Shown here: piece after piece, positions 14,051 through 21,983 of the stretch | Layout: each line of letters starts with the position of its first letter | Position numbering within the stretch: the stretch's first letter is position 1 | From: Bacteroidales bacterium UBA2716 | GTDB taxonomy: Bacteria; Bacteroidota; Bacteroidia; Bacteroidales; UBA932 | Reading direction: 5' to 3' | Length of the DNA: 25,472 nt | Assembly: GCA_002354005.1 (NCBI GenBank) | Contig: DEKS01000109.1 | Coordinates: 1 to 25,472, forward strand | Position numbers and translations under genes: made by a program | The notes under the pieces: model-generated | Seen by the model: the letters and a program-made list of their open reading frames with translations, nothing else | Told to the model about the DNA's origin: nothing | The model's database searches: none

Positions 14051-15649
14051 ATGAAAAAACTGGTAGTCGCGCTTTGTCTGGCATCGCTTTTCCTGGTTTC
14101 CTGCGAGCAGAAAACCAGCAAGGGGAAGCGCCTGCTGGAGAATTATGCGCTGGTAACGATTCCTGCTCCGGACCTTTCAGGAATCACGGATAATGGAAAA
14201 GAGGTCCTGAATCTGTATCGCTTTGCGGCAGACCAGGCAGATGCCATCTATTGGGAGCAGAGCTTTGGCCCCAAGTCCTCCTTCGACAATTTGCAGGATC
14301 CTGCAGAGAAGGCCTTTGTCGATGTGAACTATGGCCCGTGGAACCGTATCGACGACCAACCTTTCCTGGAAGGGTACGGCCCCAAGCCGGAAGGCTCCCG
14401 TTTTTACCCGGAAGACATGACGGATGCGGAGTTCGAGGCCCTGGCAGATCCTGCCAAGTATAGCCCGTACACACTCATCCAGCGTGCCAATGACGGCTCC
14501 CTGAACGTGGTATGGTATCACGACGCCTATCAGGCCCAGGTAAAAAAGATGGCCGATATCCTCCGCGCCGCCGCCGACATCACCATCAAGGAGAGTGTCC
14601 GTACCTATCTGCTCAAGAAGGCGGATGCCCTTCTCTCGGACAACTATTACGAGAGCGAAAAAGCCTGGCTGGAGATGACGGACAGCAAGATGGACCTGGT
14701 GATTGGCCCCAACGAGACCATCGACGATGAACGGTACGGCCTCAAGGCCTCCTATGGCGCCTATGTGCTCCTGAAGAACCTGGACCGCACGGCCAGCCTC
14801 CAGTCCCTGACCGCCCGTCTGCCGGAACTGCAGGCCTCCCTGCCCGGCGACGCCATCTACCATTCTTTCGTCCCGGGTACGGAGTCCAACATTTTCTCCT
14901 GCGATGTCATCTATTACGGCGGTTACACCAATGCCGGTTACAAGGTCATTGCCATTAACTTCCCGTACGATACCCGCGTCCAGGAGGAATTCGGTACCCG
15001 TACCATCCTGTTTGACAATGTCATCCGCGAAAAGTTCAACCGCACCGTTTTTCCTGCCGGCATGCAGCTGTTCGAGGGCGCGGACTGCGCGCACCTGGAC
15101 GCCAATGCGTTCTATTGGTGCATTGTCTTCCGCGAAGTGGCCAAGGGACTGGGCGTGAAAGAGACCATCACCGGAAAAGGTACGGTGACCGAGGCCCTGG
15201 GCAATGAAGCCCTCACCCTGGAAAAAGCCAAATCCAACGTACTGGGCGCCTACCTCTGTGCCCGGGAAGTGGAAGACCACCGTATAGACGCCCTCATCAT
15301 GAAGCCGGATGTGCTGGCCACCTTTGTGGCCAATGTCATCCGTTCCACGCGTTTCGGTTTTGGCGATGCCACCGGCCGCGCCAATCTCATCATCTACAAT
15401 TACCTCACGGAAAAGGGGGCTATCGCCCGCAAGGCTTCCGGCAAGTATGGCATCGACTATGCCAAGACGGAACAGGCCATCGCAGACCTGGGTGCCCAAA
15501 TCCTGAAAATTCAGGCCCTGGGAGAGCGTGCCGCCGCCACCGAGTTCGTGAACAAGTACGCCGTAGTGGCCTCCGCCATCAAGGCGGACATTGTGAACCT
15601 GGAACTGGAACACATCCCCATAGACATCCGTTTCACTTACGAAAAATAA
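14051..15649 (+). CDS. M49-family (DPP III-like) lipoprotein lacking zinc-binding residues; probable pseudopeptidase
   Basis: The 532-residue product has a lipoprotein signal ending LVSC (Cys18). The body matches the bacterial M49-like peptidase family along its length: YGPWNR, FLEGYGPKPEGSRFYPEDMT, LVIGPNETIDDERYGLKASY, the GKGTVTEAL block, and the final PIDIRFTYEK. The catalytic motif, normally HEVAHGLG, reads REVAKGLG (Arg361, Lys365). The second motif, normally LEEGKAD, reads LEKAKSN, so the third zinc ligand is Lys392. The active-site His of AHGKAN is Thr441 (DATGRAN). The frame is intact and flanking residues are conserved, so this looks like a maintained protein without peptidase activity rather than decay. 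It leads an operon with a DASS transporter (15 bases on) and a porin-like gene. A binding role is inferred only. Confidence 0.85.
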   Translation: MKKLVVALCLASLFLVSCEQKTSKGKRLLENYALVTIPAPDLSGITDNGKEVLNLYRFAADQADAIYWEQSFGPKSSFDNLQDPAEKAFVDVNYGPWNRIDDQPFLEGYGPKPEGSRFYPEDMTDAEFEALADPAKYSPYTLIQRANDGSLNVVWYHDAYQAQVKKMADILRAAADITIKESVRTYLLKKADALLSDNYYESEKAWLEMTDSKMDLVIGPNETIDDERYGLKASYGAYVLLKNLDRTASLQSLTARLPELQASLPGDAIYHSFVPGTESNIFSCDVIYYGGYTNAGYKVIAINFPYDTRVQEEFGTRTILFDNVIREKFNRTVFPAGMQLFEGADCAHLDANAFYWCIVFREVAKGLGVKETITGKGTVTEALGNEALTLEKAKSNVLGAYLCAREVEDHRIDALIMKPDVLATFVANVIRSTRFGFGDATGRANLIIYNYLTEKGAIARKASGKYGIDYAKTEQAIADLGAQILKIQALGERAAATEFVNKYAVVASAIKADIVNLELEHIPIDIRFTYEK

Positions 15650-15664
15650 AAGTATCAATATATT

Positions 15665-17104
15665 ATGAAGTTCAATGCTAAGTATATGGTATTCCTGCCG
15701 TTGGTGCTGGCTATTACCATATTCCTGTGGGCCGTTCCCGTGTCGTTCTTTGGCATCGAGGCCCTGACGGTTGTACAGCAGCGCGTTATCGCCCTGTTTG
15801 TATTTGCTGCCCTCATGTGGATTTTTGAGATTATCCCCAACTGGTCCACTTCGCTTCTGGTAATTGTCATTGCGCTGCTCACGGTGTCCAACAAGGGAAT
15901 CGGCCTGTTCTGTGACCCGCAGTACGGCACCCTGGTGCCTTACGGCCGCATCATGGCTTCCATGGCCGACCCTGTGGTGATGCTGTTCCTGGGCGGTTTC
16001 GTCCTGGCCATCATGGCAGAGAAATACGGCCTGGACGTCACCCTGGCCCGGGCCCTGCTGAAACTCTTCGGCACCAAGCCGGAAATTGTGCTGCTGGGTT
16101 TCCTCATCATGATTTCCGTGTTCTCCATGTTCATGAGCAACACCGCTACCGCCGCCATGATGCTGGCCCTGCTTACGCCGGTGCTTTCCAAGCTGCCTGC
16201 GGACGATAAAGGCAAGATTGGCCTGGCGCTGAGCATCCCCGTGGCCGCCAACCTGGGCGGTATCGGCACACCTATCGGCACGCCCCCCAACGCCACCGCC
16301 AAAGGCGCCCTGGAACAGGCCGGCATTGACGTGAGCTTTGGCGAGTGGTGCGTACACATGATTCCCTATGTGATTATCATGATTCTCATCGCCTGGGTGC
16401 TCCTGCGCTTCCTGTTCCCGTTCAAGACCAAGAAACTGGTGCTGGAAATCCCTGAAAGCAAGCAGAAGAAAGACTGGAAGCTGTATGTGGTGTGGATTAC
16501 CTTTGTGGGTACCATCCTGCTGTGGGCCACCGAACAAATCACCCATATCAACTCCAATATTGTGGCCCTCATCCCGCTGGGCGTGTTCACCGCCACGGGC
16601 CTGTTCGGCAAGGAAGAGATTAAGGAAATCAACTGGAACGTGCTGTGGCTGGTAGCCGGAGGCTTCTGCCTGGGTTACTGCCTGCAGGACACCGGTCTTG
16701 CCAAGGTCCTCATTCAGGCCATTCCGTTCGGCAGCATGAGCGTGGTGCTGGTGCTGGTGGTAGCCGGTCTGGTGTGCTACCTGTTGAGTAACTTCATCTC
16801 CAACTCTGCTACGGCAGCCCTGCTCATCCCTATTCTGATTGTGGTCGCTAACGGCATGGCAGACCCCGCGGCGGCCAACAATGCGGAATTCCTGGCCCTG
16901 GGCGGTACTTCCGCCATGATTATCTTCATCGCCGTGTGCGCCTCCATCGCCATGCTGTTCCCCATTTCTACGCCGCCGAATGCCATCGCATCCGCTACCG
17001 GCATGGTGGAGACCAAGGACATGACCAAGGTGGGCCTCATCATCGGCCTCATCGGTTTTGTCCTGGGCTACTTCTGGTTAACCAAGCTTTTCCCGTTTGC
17101 ATAG
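15665..17104 (+). CDS. DASS/SLC13-family anion:sodium symporter
   Basis: This 479-residue inner-membrane protein has about 11-12 hydrophobic segments. It shows the inverted-repeat signatures of the divalent anion:Na+ symporter family. SNTATAAMM (from Ser158) and GTPPNA (205-210) are in the first half. SNFISNSATAALLIP (from Ser375) and STPPNAIASA (from Ser435) are in the second half. The paired SNT and TPPN loops form the sodium and carboxylate sites in VcINDY. The likely substrate is a di- or tricarboxylate or a related anion; sulfate is possible. It sits between the M49-like lipoprotein gene and the barrel protein gene, with a 1-base gap to the latter. Confidence 0.92.
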   Translation: MKFNAKYMVFLPLVLAITIFLWAVPVSFFGIEALTVVQQRVIALFVFAALMWIFEIIPNWSTSLLVIVIALLTVSNKGIGLFCDPQYGTLVPYGRIMASMADPVVMLFLGGFVLAIMAEKYGLDVTLARALLKLFGTKPEIVLLGFLIMISVFSMFMSNTATAAMMLALLTPVLSKLPADDKGKIGLALSIPVAANLGGIGTPIGTPPNATAKGALEQAGIDVSFGEWCVHMIPYVIIMILIAWVLLRFLFPFKTKKLVLEIPESKQKKDWKLYVVWITFVGTILLWATEQITHINSNIVALIPLGVFTATGLFGKEEIKEINWNVLWLVAGGFCLGYCLQDTGLAKVLIQAIPFGSMSVVLVLVVAGLVCYLLSNFISNSATAALLIPILIVVANGMADPAAANNAEFLALGGTSAMIIFIAVCASIAMLFPISTPPNAIASATGMVETKDMTKVGLIIGLIGFVLGYFWLTKLFPFA

Positions 17105-17105
17105 T

Positions 17106-18413
17106 ATGAAAAAAATATTCATTATGACATTGGCAGCGCTGCTTACCGGCAGCGCCGCTTTTGCGCAGGACGCTCCCGTAGAGAAGCCCTCGCACTTCAA
17201 GCTGTACGGTTTCATCCGTAACTATATTACCGCCGACTCCCGTGCCGTGAGCGCCGGTACGGAAGACTTGTACTTCTACATGCCCAAAGATTGGGACATG
17301 AAGGGCGGCGTTGACATGAATGCCGGTTTTAACTGGCGATTCGTCTCCCTCACAACTCGCCTTGGCCTGGACGTTACCGGCTACAAGTGGGGTACAATGG
17401 GTATCTCCGGTAAAGTGGAGGCCGACTTTTACTACCTCAGTGGTTCGGTTCCCACCCTTCGCCTTCGTCAGGCTTTTATGAAACTGGGCTGGGATAACAG
17501 CCCGGTAAGTCTTACTATTGGCCAGGCATGGCATCCCATGGCGGTTGACCTTCCGCACATGACCAACCTCGAGTCCGGTGCGCCTTTCAACCCCTTCAGC
17601 CGCACGCCTCAACTGACTGCCGATATCAGTCTTGGCGCCGGTTTCACCTTCACCGCCAGCGTGATGTATCTAAACCACTATCTGCCTACGGGCCCCTCCG
17701 GAAAAGTCAAGGACTACTATAAATACGGACTTCCGGAGTTCTATGCCGGCTTTGGCTATAAAGGCCCCCACTTTGCGGCCAAGATTGGTGTGGATATCGT
17801 AAACAGCAGGCCCATCGGTTTTGTGGGTTATAACAAGGATGCAGACGGCAATCTGGACAGAACCAAGCTGGTGCGCGGCTACAACATGGACTCTCGTGAA
17901 CACAAGGCCAGCGGCATTCTTACCGCCGTCTCTCCCTTTGTGTTCCTCCAATACACCAACGGTTTGTTCCAGTTGAAGGCCAAGAGCATTTTTGCCCAAA
18001 GCGGCGAGCAGTTCAACCTGCTGTCCGGTTACGGCCTTGCAAGCATCGACGACGTGAATTACAAGTATACCTACACGCCCATGCAGGACTGGGCTTCTTT
18101 CGTGAGCTTCCAGTACGGCAAGAAGTTTCAGGTAATGTGTATGCTGGGTTATATGAAGCAGTTTGGCACAACGACCAATCTGGCCGATGTTAAACAGCTG
18201 TGGCTGAATACTTCCGCAGATGCCAAAATCCAGCAGGCCTTCCGTGCCACGCCCACCGTGGTCTGGAACCTGGGCAAATTTGCCCTGTCCCTGGAATATA
18301 ACCTCACCGCGGCTCAATTCGGCGAAGGAGAGCGTAATGCCCGCGGCATGTACGGCAACGCGCACTGGCTGATGAATCATCGCTTTATCTGCATGACCAA
18401 GTTTAATTTCTAG
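17106..18413 (+). CDS. Outer-membrane beta-barrel protein, porin-like
   Basis: The 435-residue product begins at the ATG one base after the transporter stop; an in-frame upstream start at 17097 would overlap that gene. The signal peptide MKKIFIMTLAALLTGSAAFA is cleaved before Gln. The mature protein opens with FKLYGFIRNYITADSR, alternates aromatic and polar residues in short strands with turns throughout, and ends KFNF, an outer-membrane sorting end. This resembles Bacteroidota porins of the phosphate- or carboxylate-selective kind, but I cannot name the subfamily or substrate. Being last in the operon, it probably brings the transporter substrate across the outer membrane. Confidence 0.82.
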   Translation: MKKIFIMTLAALLTGSAAFAQDAPVEKPSHFKLYGFIRNYITADSRAVSAGTEDLYFYMPKDWDMKGGVDMNAGFNWRFVSLTTRLGLDVTGYKWGTMGISGKVEADFYYLSGSVPTLRLRQAFMKLGWDNSPVSLTIGQAWHPMAVDLPHMTNLESGAPFNPFSRTPQLTADISLGAGFTFTASVMYLNHYLPTGPSGKVKDYYKYGLPEFYAGFGYKGPHFAAKIGVDIVNSRPIGFVGYNKDADGNLDRTKLVRGYNMDSREHKASGILTAVSPFVFLQYTNGLFQLKAKSIFAQSGEQFNLLSGYGLASIDDVNYKYTYTPMQDWASFVSFQYGKKFQVMCMLGYMKQFGTTTNLADVKQLWLNTSADAKIQQAFRATPTVVWNLGKFALSLEYNLTAAQFGEGERNARGMYGNAHWLMNHRFICMTKFNF

Positions 18414-18432
18414 GCGTTTAGAACTTGTTTTT

Positions 18433-18464
18433 AGGGACAGGATGTTGGCCTGTCCCTTTTTTTT
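18433..18464 (+). terminator. Intrinsic terminator after the porin-like gene
   Basis: GGGACAGG (18434-18441) pairs perfectly with CCTGTCCC (18449-18456) over a 7-base loop. A18433 pairs with T18457, and eight T follow (18457-18464). It ends the three-gene operon. Confidence 0.92.
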
Positions 18465-18466
18465 GC

Positions 18467-18474
18467 TATATTTG
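18467..18474 (+). promoter_or_regulatory. manB promoter -7 box (TATATTTG)
   Basis: TATATTTG fits TAnnTTTG. It starts 3 bases after the terminator T-run and ends 27 bases before the ATG at 18502. A TTGG at 18445-18448, inside the terminator loop, could serve as the -33 element. Confidence 0.55.
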
Positions 18475-18501
18475 TACAATGACTTTTAAAATCTAACCAC
18501 T

Positions 18502-19869
18502 ATGGGCGCATTTCATGCATATGACATTCGCGGAATCTGGGGAAAAGACTGGAACCTGGAAGACGCATATAAGGTGGGATACTTCATCCCCGAACTCCTG
18601 AAGACCAACAAGGTGCTGGTGGGCCGCGACTGCCGCCTCTCCGGCAAGGATATCCACGACGCCCTCATCAAGGGCATTACGGATGCCGGCGCAGACGTAG
18701 ACGACATTGGCTACAGCTCCACGCCGCTGGTATACTTCGGCACCGCCAACTACGGCTATAAGGCATCGGTCCAAATCACCGCCTCCCACAATCCGCCGGA
18801 GTACAACGGCATGAAAGTGAGCCGTGAGAACGCTCTTCCCGTGGGCCTGGACACCGGCTTGGGCCAAATCAAGCAGTGGATCGACGAAGGCCGTCCCACG
18901 CCGCCTGCCGCCAAGAAGGGTTCGGTGAAGGAGATTGACATCAAGCCGGACTACATTGCCTTCCTCAAAAAGTTCAAAGGGGACTACTCCAACCTGAAGA
19001 TCGCCTTCGACCTGTCCAACGGCATGGCCACCCTCTTTGCCAAGGAAATCTATAAGGGAGAAAATGCCACCTATCTCTTTGACGAGATGGACGGCAGCTT
19101 CCCCAACCATGAGCCCAACCCGCTGGTGGCCAAGAACGTAGAGCCGCTCAAGAAGCTGGTGGGAGAAATCAAGGCCGACATCGGCGTCATTTATGACGGC
19201 GACGCAGACCGCGTCATGTTCGTGGACGACAAAGCCCGCTTTGTGGCTCCGGACCTGGTGATTGCCCTGATGGCCCGCTATTTCTGCGACGAACGGGGAG
19301 AGAAGAATCCGCGCGTGCTGCAGGAAATCCGTTCCAGCCTGGCCGTGGCAGAGGAACTTCGCGCCAAATACAATGCAGACGTTCACACCTGGCGTGTGGG
19401 CCGCGCTTTCGCTGCTCCCAAGCTTCGTGAAATTGACGGCCTGTGGGGCGGTGAACTGGCCGGCCACTATTATTTCAAGGACTTCTTCTACAGCGATAGC
19501 GGCATGCTTGCCAGCATCATCGTCCTCAGAATTGTGAGCGCCCTCAAGAAGCAGGGTATCAAGCTCTCGGAGGAGATGGACCGCCTTACCAGGTATGAGA
19601 ACTCCGGCGAAATCAACTACAAGGTAGAGGACAAGAAGGGTGCCATGGATGCCGTGAAGGCCCATTTCGAAAACAAGGAAACGCCCACCAAGGTGATGGA
19701 CTTCGACGGATACCGTCTGGAATTCCCCGGCTGGTGGTTCAACATCCGTCCTTCCAATACGGAGCCTTACCTCCGCTTCATCTGTGAGGCCACCTCGCAG
19801 GAACTCCTGAAAGAAAAGATTGCTCAGGCGGACGCCATCATTGTGGGCCAGTTCGGCGGCAAACGGTAG
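18502..19869 (+). CDS. manB: Phosphomannomutase/phosphoglucomutase
   Basis: The 455-residue alpha-D-phosphohexomutase interconverts hexose 6- and 1-phosphates, supplying GDP-mannose or UDP-glucose precursors. All four family sites are present. The catalytic phosphoserine loop is TASHNPP with Ser95, the Mg2+ loop is DGDADR (232-237), the sugar loop is GGELAGHYY, and the phosphate-binding loop is RPSNTEPYLR. Mannose versus glucose preference cannot be settled from motifs alone. The N-terminal AYDIRG is typical of the PMM/PGM branch. The M23 peptidase gene follows after 3 bases, so the two should be co-transcribed. Confidence 0.93.
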   Translation: MGAFHAYDIRGIWGKDWNLEDAYKVGYFIPELLKTNKVLVGRDCRLSGKDIHDALIKGITDAGADVDDIGYSSTPLVYFGTANYGYKASVQITASHNPPEYNGMKVSRENALPVGLDTGLGQIKQWIDEGRPTPPAAKKGSVKEIDIKPDYIAFLKKFKGDYSNLKIAFDLSNGMATLFAKEIYKGENATYLFDEMDGSFPNHEPNPLVAKNVEPLKKLVGEIKADIGVIYDGDADRVMFVDDKARFVAPDLVIALMARYFCDERGEKNPRVLQEIRSSLAVAEELRAKYNADVHTWRVGRAFAAPKLREIDGLWGGELAGHYYFKDFFYSDSGMLASIIVLRIVSALKKQGIKLSEEMDRLTRYENSGEINYKVEDKKGAMDAVKAHFENKETPTKVMDFDGYRLEFPGWWFNIRPSNTEPYLRFICEATSQELLKEKIAQADAIIVGQFGGKR

Positions 19870-19872
19870 CGG

Positions 19873-20919
19873 ATGAAGAAAAGAATTGCACTTTGTTTAG
19901 CGGCTGTGTGTGCCTGTCTGCCCGTTTTCGGGCAAGAACAGGACCACACGGCCGATTCCCTGCGTCACGTCTTCGGCCGGCAGGAAGTGAAATCCAACAC
20001 CCGCATGGGTACCAAGTATGCGGATACGCTGGATACCGGGAATCCGGCTGTCAAGGTGGTGCTGTACGACAATGGCACCTATCGGTACGTAAAGGACCCC
20101 TCTGCCGTAGCCGATACCACCTTGTTCACGGAGTTCTGGGACGAGCGTGCAGTAAACCCGTATCATCAGTCCCCGGATCCTATTCCGGACCAGTTCTCCA
20201 TTTGGGTGCTGGATTCCCTGGATACCTATTGCTGCCCCTACCAGACCACCGTTCGTTCCAAGTTCGGGTATCGCCACGGCCGACGGCACCAGGGCGTAGA
20301 TTTGCCCTATCCCACCGGTACGCCCGTTCCGGCCGCTTTTTCCGGCAAGGTCCGTATTTCGGACTATGTGGGAGGCTATGGCAACCTGGTGGTCATTCGT
20401 CACGCCAGCGGCCTGGAGACCTTCTATGCCCATTTGTCCAAGCGCAACGTAAACTCGGGGGATTGGGTGAGTGCAGGCGATATCATCGGCCTTGGCGGCT
20501 CTACGGGGCGTTCCACCGGACCGCATCTGCATTTCGAAACCCGGTATCGGGGGGCGGCGTTCGATCCTTCCTGGCTTATCGACTTTGAGACCGGCACGCT
20601 GCGGCATCGCCTGCTCAAAGTGCGCAGCTGGTACTTCAATCCCAACCAGCGCTATGTCCAGAACGTGGACGACGAAGACGAGATTTTCCGTACGGATGAG
20701 GAAGACCGCATCCTGGCAGAGAAAAAAGCCAAGGAAGAGGCTGCAGCCCGTGCCCGTGCAGAGGCTGCTGCGCAGAAATACCACACCATCCGCAGCGGCG
20801 ACACCTTGTCCGGCATCGCCAAGAAGTATCATACCACGGTAAGGCGCATTTGTGCGCTCAATCCAGGCCTTACGGAGAGGACGGTGCTCAAGTTGGGCCG
20901 GAAGATTCGCGTGCGCTAG
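19873..20919 (+). CDS. M23 (LytM) peptidoglycan endopeptidase with C-terminal LysM
   Basis: The 348-residue secreted protein has a signal peptide (1-20, ending VFG-Q). A LytM domain (about 125-235) carries zinc ligands His139 and Asp143 (HQGVD) and His220 of HLH, with His218 and the catalytic His187 (FYAHLS). An acidic, then Lys/Ala/Glu-rich helical linker (about 265-302) leads to one LysM (303-348). It should cut peptide cross-links while held on the wall. All catalytic residues are present, so it is likely active, unlike the second M23 protein at 21984. Its TAG stop abuts the def stop on the opposite strand. Confidence 0.93.
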   Translation: MKKRIALCLAAVCACLPVFGQEQDHTADSLRHVFGRQEVKSNTRMGTKYADTLDTGNPAVKVVLYDNGTYRYVKDPSAVADTTLFTEFWDERAVNPYHQSPDPIPDQFSIWVLDSLDTYCCPYQTTVRSKFGYRHGRRHQGVDLPYPTGTPVPAAFSGKVRISDYVGGYGNLVVIRHASGLETFYAHLSKRNVNSGDWVSAGDIIGLGGSTGRSTGPHLHFETRYRGAAFDPSWLIDFETGTLRHRLLKVRSWYFNPNQRYVQNVDDEDEIFRTDEEDRILAEKKAKEEAAARARAEAAAQKYHTIRSGDTLSGIAKKYHTTVRRICALNPGLTERTVLKLGRKIRVR

Positions 20920-21474
20920 CTATTTGAGTCTGGAATTGTAGTGAGGATGAACTTTTCCTTTCTGTATGTTCTGCAGTTTGGAAGAGATCATCTTCTTGCG
21001 TATGGGAGCGGCATGGTCCGTGAACAGGTCCCCGTCCAGGTGTGACAACTCATGCTGGATCATGCGGGCGGCAAAGTTGTCGAACTCCTCAGTCACCTGC
21101 TGTAACTCCTCGTTGTAGTACCGTACGGTCATCTTTTTGGGACGGACTACGTCGCAGTATACGCCGGGAATGCTCAGGCACCCTTCCGAATAAGTGACTT
21201 TTTCCTCGCTCTCTTCCAGGATTTCCGGGTTGATGAGCGTGCGGCGGAACCCCTTCAGGTAATCATAGGTGTCCGACACTACGTCGCCGTCCACAATGAC
21301 CACACGGAGGCTCACGCCAATCTGGGGAGCGGCCAGGCCGCAGCCGTCCGCCACCACCAGGGTGTCCTTGAGGTCTTGCACCAGGGCTTGGATGCCCGCT
21401 TTGTCACTGAGGTCTGCCGGAGCAGCCGTTTTGCGCAGGACTTCTGCGCCGTACAGGTAGATGGGTTTTATCAT
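20920..21474 (-). CDS. def: Peptide deformylase
   Basis: The 184-residue metalloenzyme removes the N-formyl group from nascent proteins. The three PDF motifs are present: GCGLAAPQIG (44-53), EGCLS with metal ligand Cys99, and QHELSHLDG with His141, Glu142 and His145. The position before the last His, usually Asp in QHExDHLxG, is Ser144. The start at 21474 overlaps the ruvX stop in an ATGA arrangement. The stop codon directly abuts that of the convergent M23-LysM gene. Confidence 0.96.
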   Translation of the reverse strand: MIKPIYLYGAEVLRKTAAPADLSDKAGIQALVQDLKDTLVVADGCGLAAPQIGVSLRVVIVDGDVVSDTYDYLKGFRRTLINPEILEESEEKVTYSEGCLSIPGVYCDVVRPKKMTVRYYNEELQQVTEEFDNFAARMIQHELSHLDGDLFTDHAAPIRKKMISSKLQNIQKGKVHPHYNSRLK

Positions 21475-21956
21475 TTTTTTCTTCTTGTCTTGTTCATGGA
21501 CAAACTGTCGGGTACGGCCGAAGGGTCTACGCTCAGGGTGCCGCCGTTTTCCCGGTCCAGGTAACTTTGCAGGATGATGGCGGCCGATATCTTGTCCACT
21601 TCCTTTTTGTCCCGGCGCTGGGAGGCTTTCATGCCGCCGTCTATCATGATGCGGTGGGCCAGCACGGATGTAAACCGTTCATCTTCAAGGGTGACGGGCG
21701 TGTCCGGGAACGCTTTTCCCAGTTGTTTCAGAAAGGCTTGCACGTCCCCCAGGGCCTCCGAAGGGCTGCCGTTCATGTTTACCGGGTAGCCCACTACAAA
21801 GCGAAGGATTCTCTCGCGGATGGCGTAATTTTTGATATAATCTATTAACTTTGTAGAATCAACTGTTTCCAGGGCAGATGCAAAGATGCCAAGAGGATCA
21901 CTGACCGCCAGGCCGGTTCTCCTTTTTCCGTAGTCTATGCCAAGAATTCTGTCCAT
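21471..21956 (-). CDS. ruvX: Putative pre-16S rRNA nuclease / Holliday junction resolvase RuvX (YqgF)
   Basis: The product is 161 residues with the RNase H-like fold of YqgF. GIDYGKRRTGLAVSD at the N-terminus carries the first catalytic Asp (Asp8). GYPVNMNG, the DERFTS strand and the C-terminal DKISAAIILQSYL with another acidic ligand complete the set. The family acts in 16S rRNA 5' maturation in E. coli; resolvase activity is also annotated. A basic tail (NKTRRKK) extends past the fold. A -7 box lies just 10 bases before the ATG, implying a very short leader. def follows with a 4-base overlap. Confidence 0.93.
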   Translation of the reverse strand: MDRILGIDYGKRRTGLAVSDPLGIFASALETVDSTKLIDYIKNYAIRERILRFVVGYPVNMNGSPSEALGDVQAFLKQLGKAFPDTPVTLEDERFTSVLAHRIMIDGGMKASQRRDKKEVDKISAAIILQSYLDRENGGTLSVDPSAVPDSLSMNKTRRKK

Positions 21957-21966
21957 TTACAGTTTG

Positions 21967-21974
21967 CAAATATA
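21967..21974 (-). promoter_or_regulatory. ruvX promoter -7 box (TATATTTG)
   Basis: The minus-strand TATATTTG fits TAnnTTTG in the 27-base gap between divergent ruvX and the M23 gene. With the usual box-to-start spacing the transcript would begin only a few bases before the ATG. Confidence 0.5.
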
Positions 21975-21983
21975 CGAATAATT

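Noticed and set aside
14051..15649. Calling the M49-like gene a pseudogene
   Set aside because: There is no stop, frameshift or truncation, and conserved blocks outside the active site are retained, so inactivated catalysis in a maintained protein fits better.
14177..16546. Very long antisense open frame (789 codons) across the M49-like and transporter genes
   Set aside because: The sense-strand proteins are clear family members. The antisense translation is low-complexity (Gly, His, Gln, Val-rich) with no motifs, as expected from codon bias in GC-rich genes.
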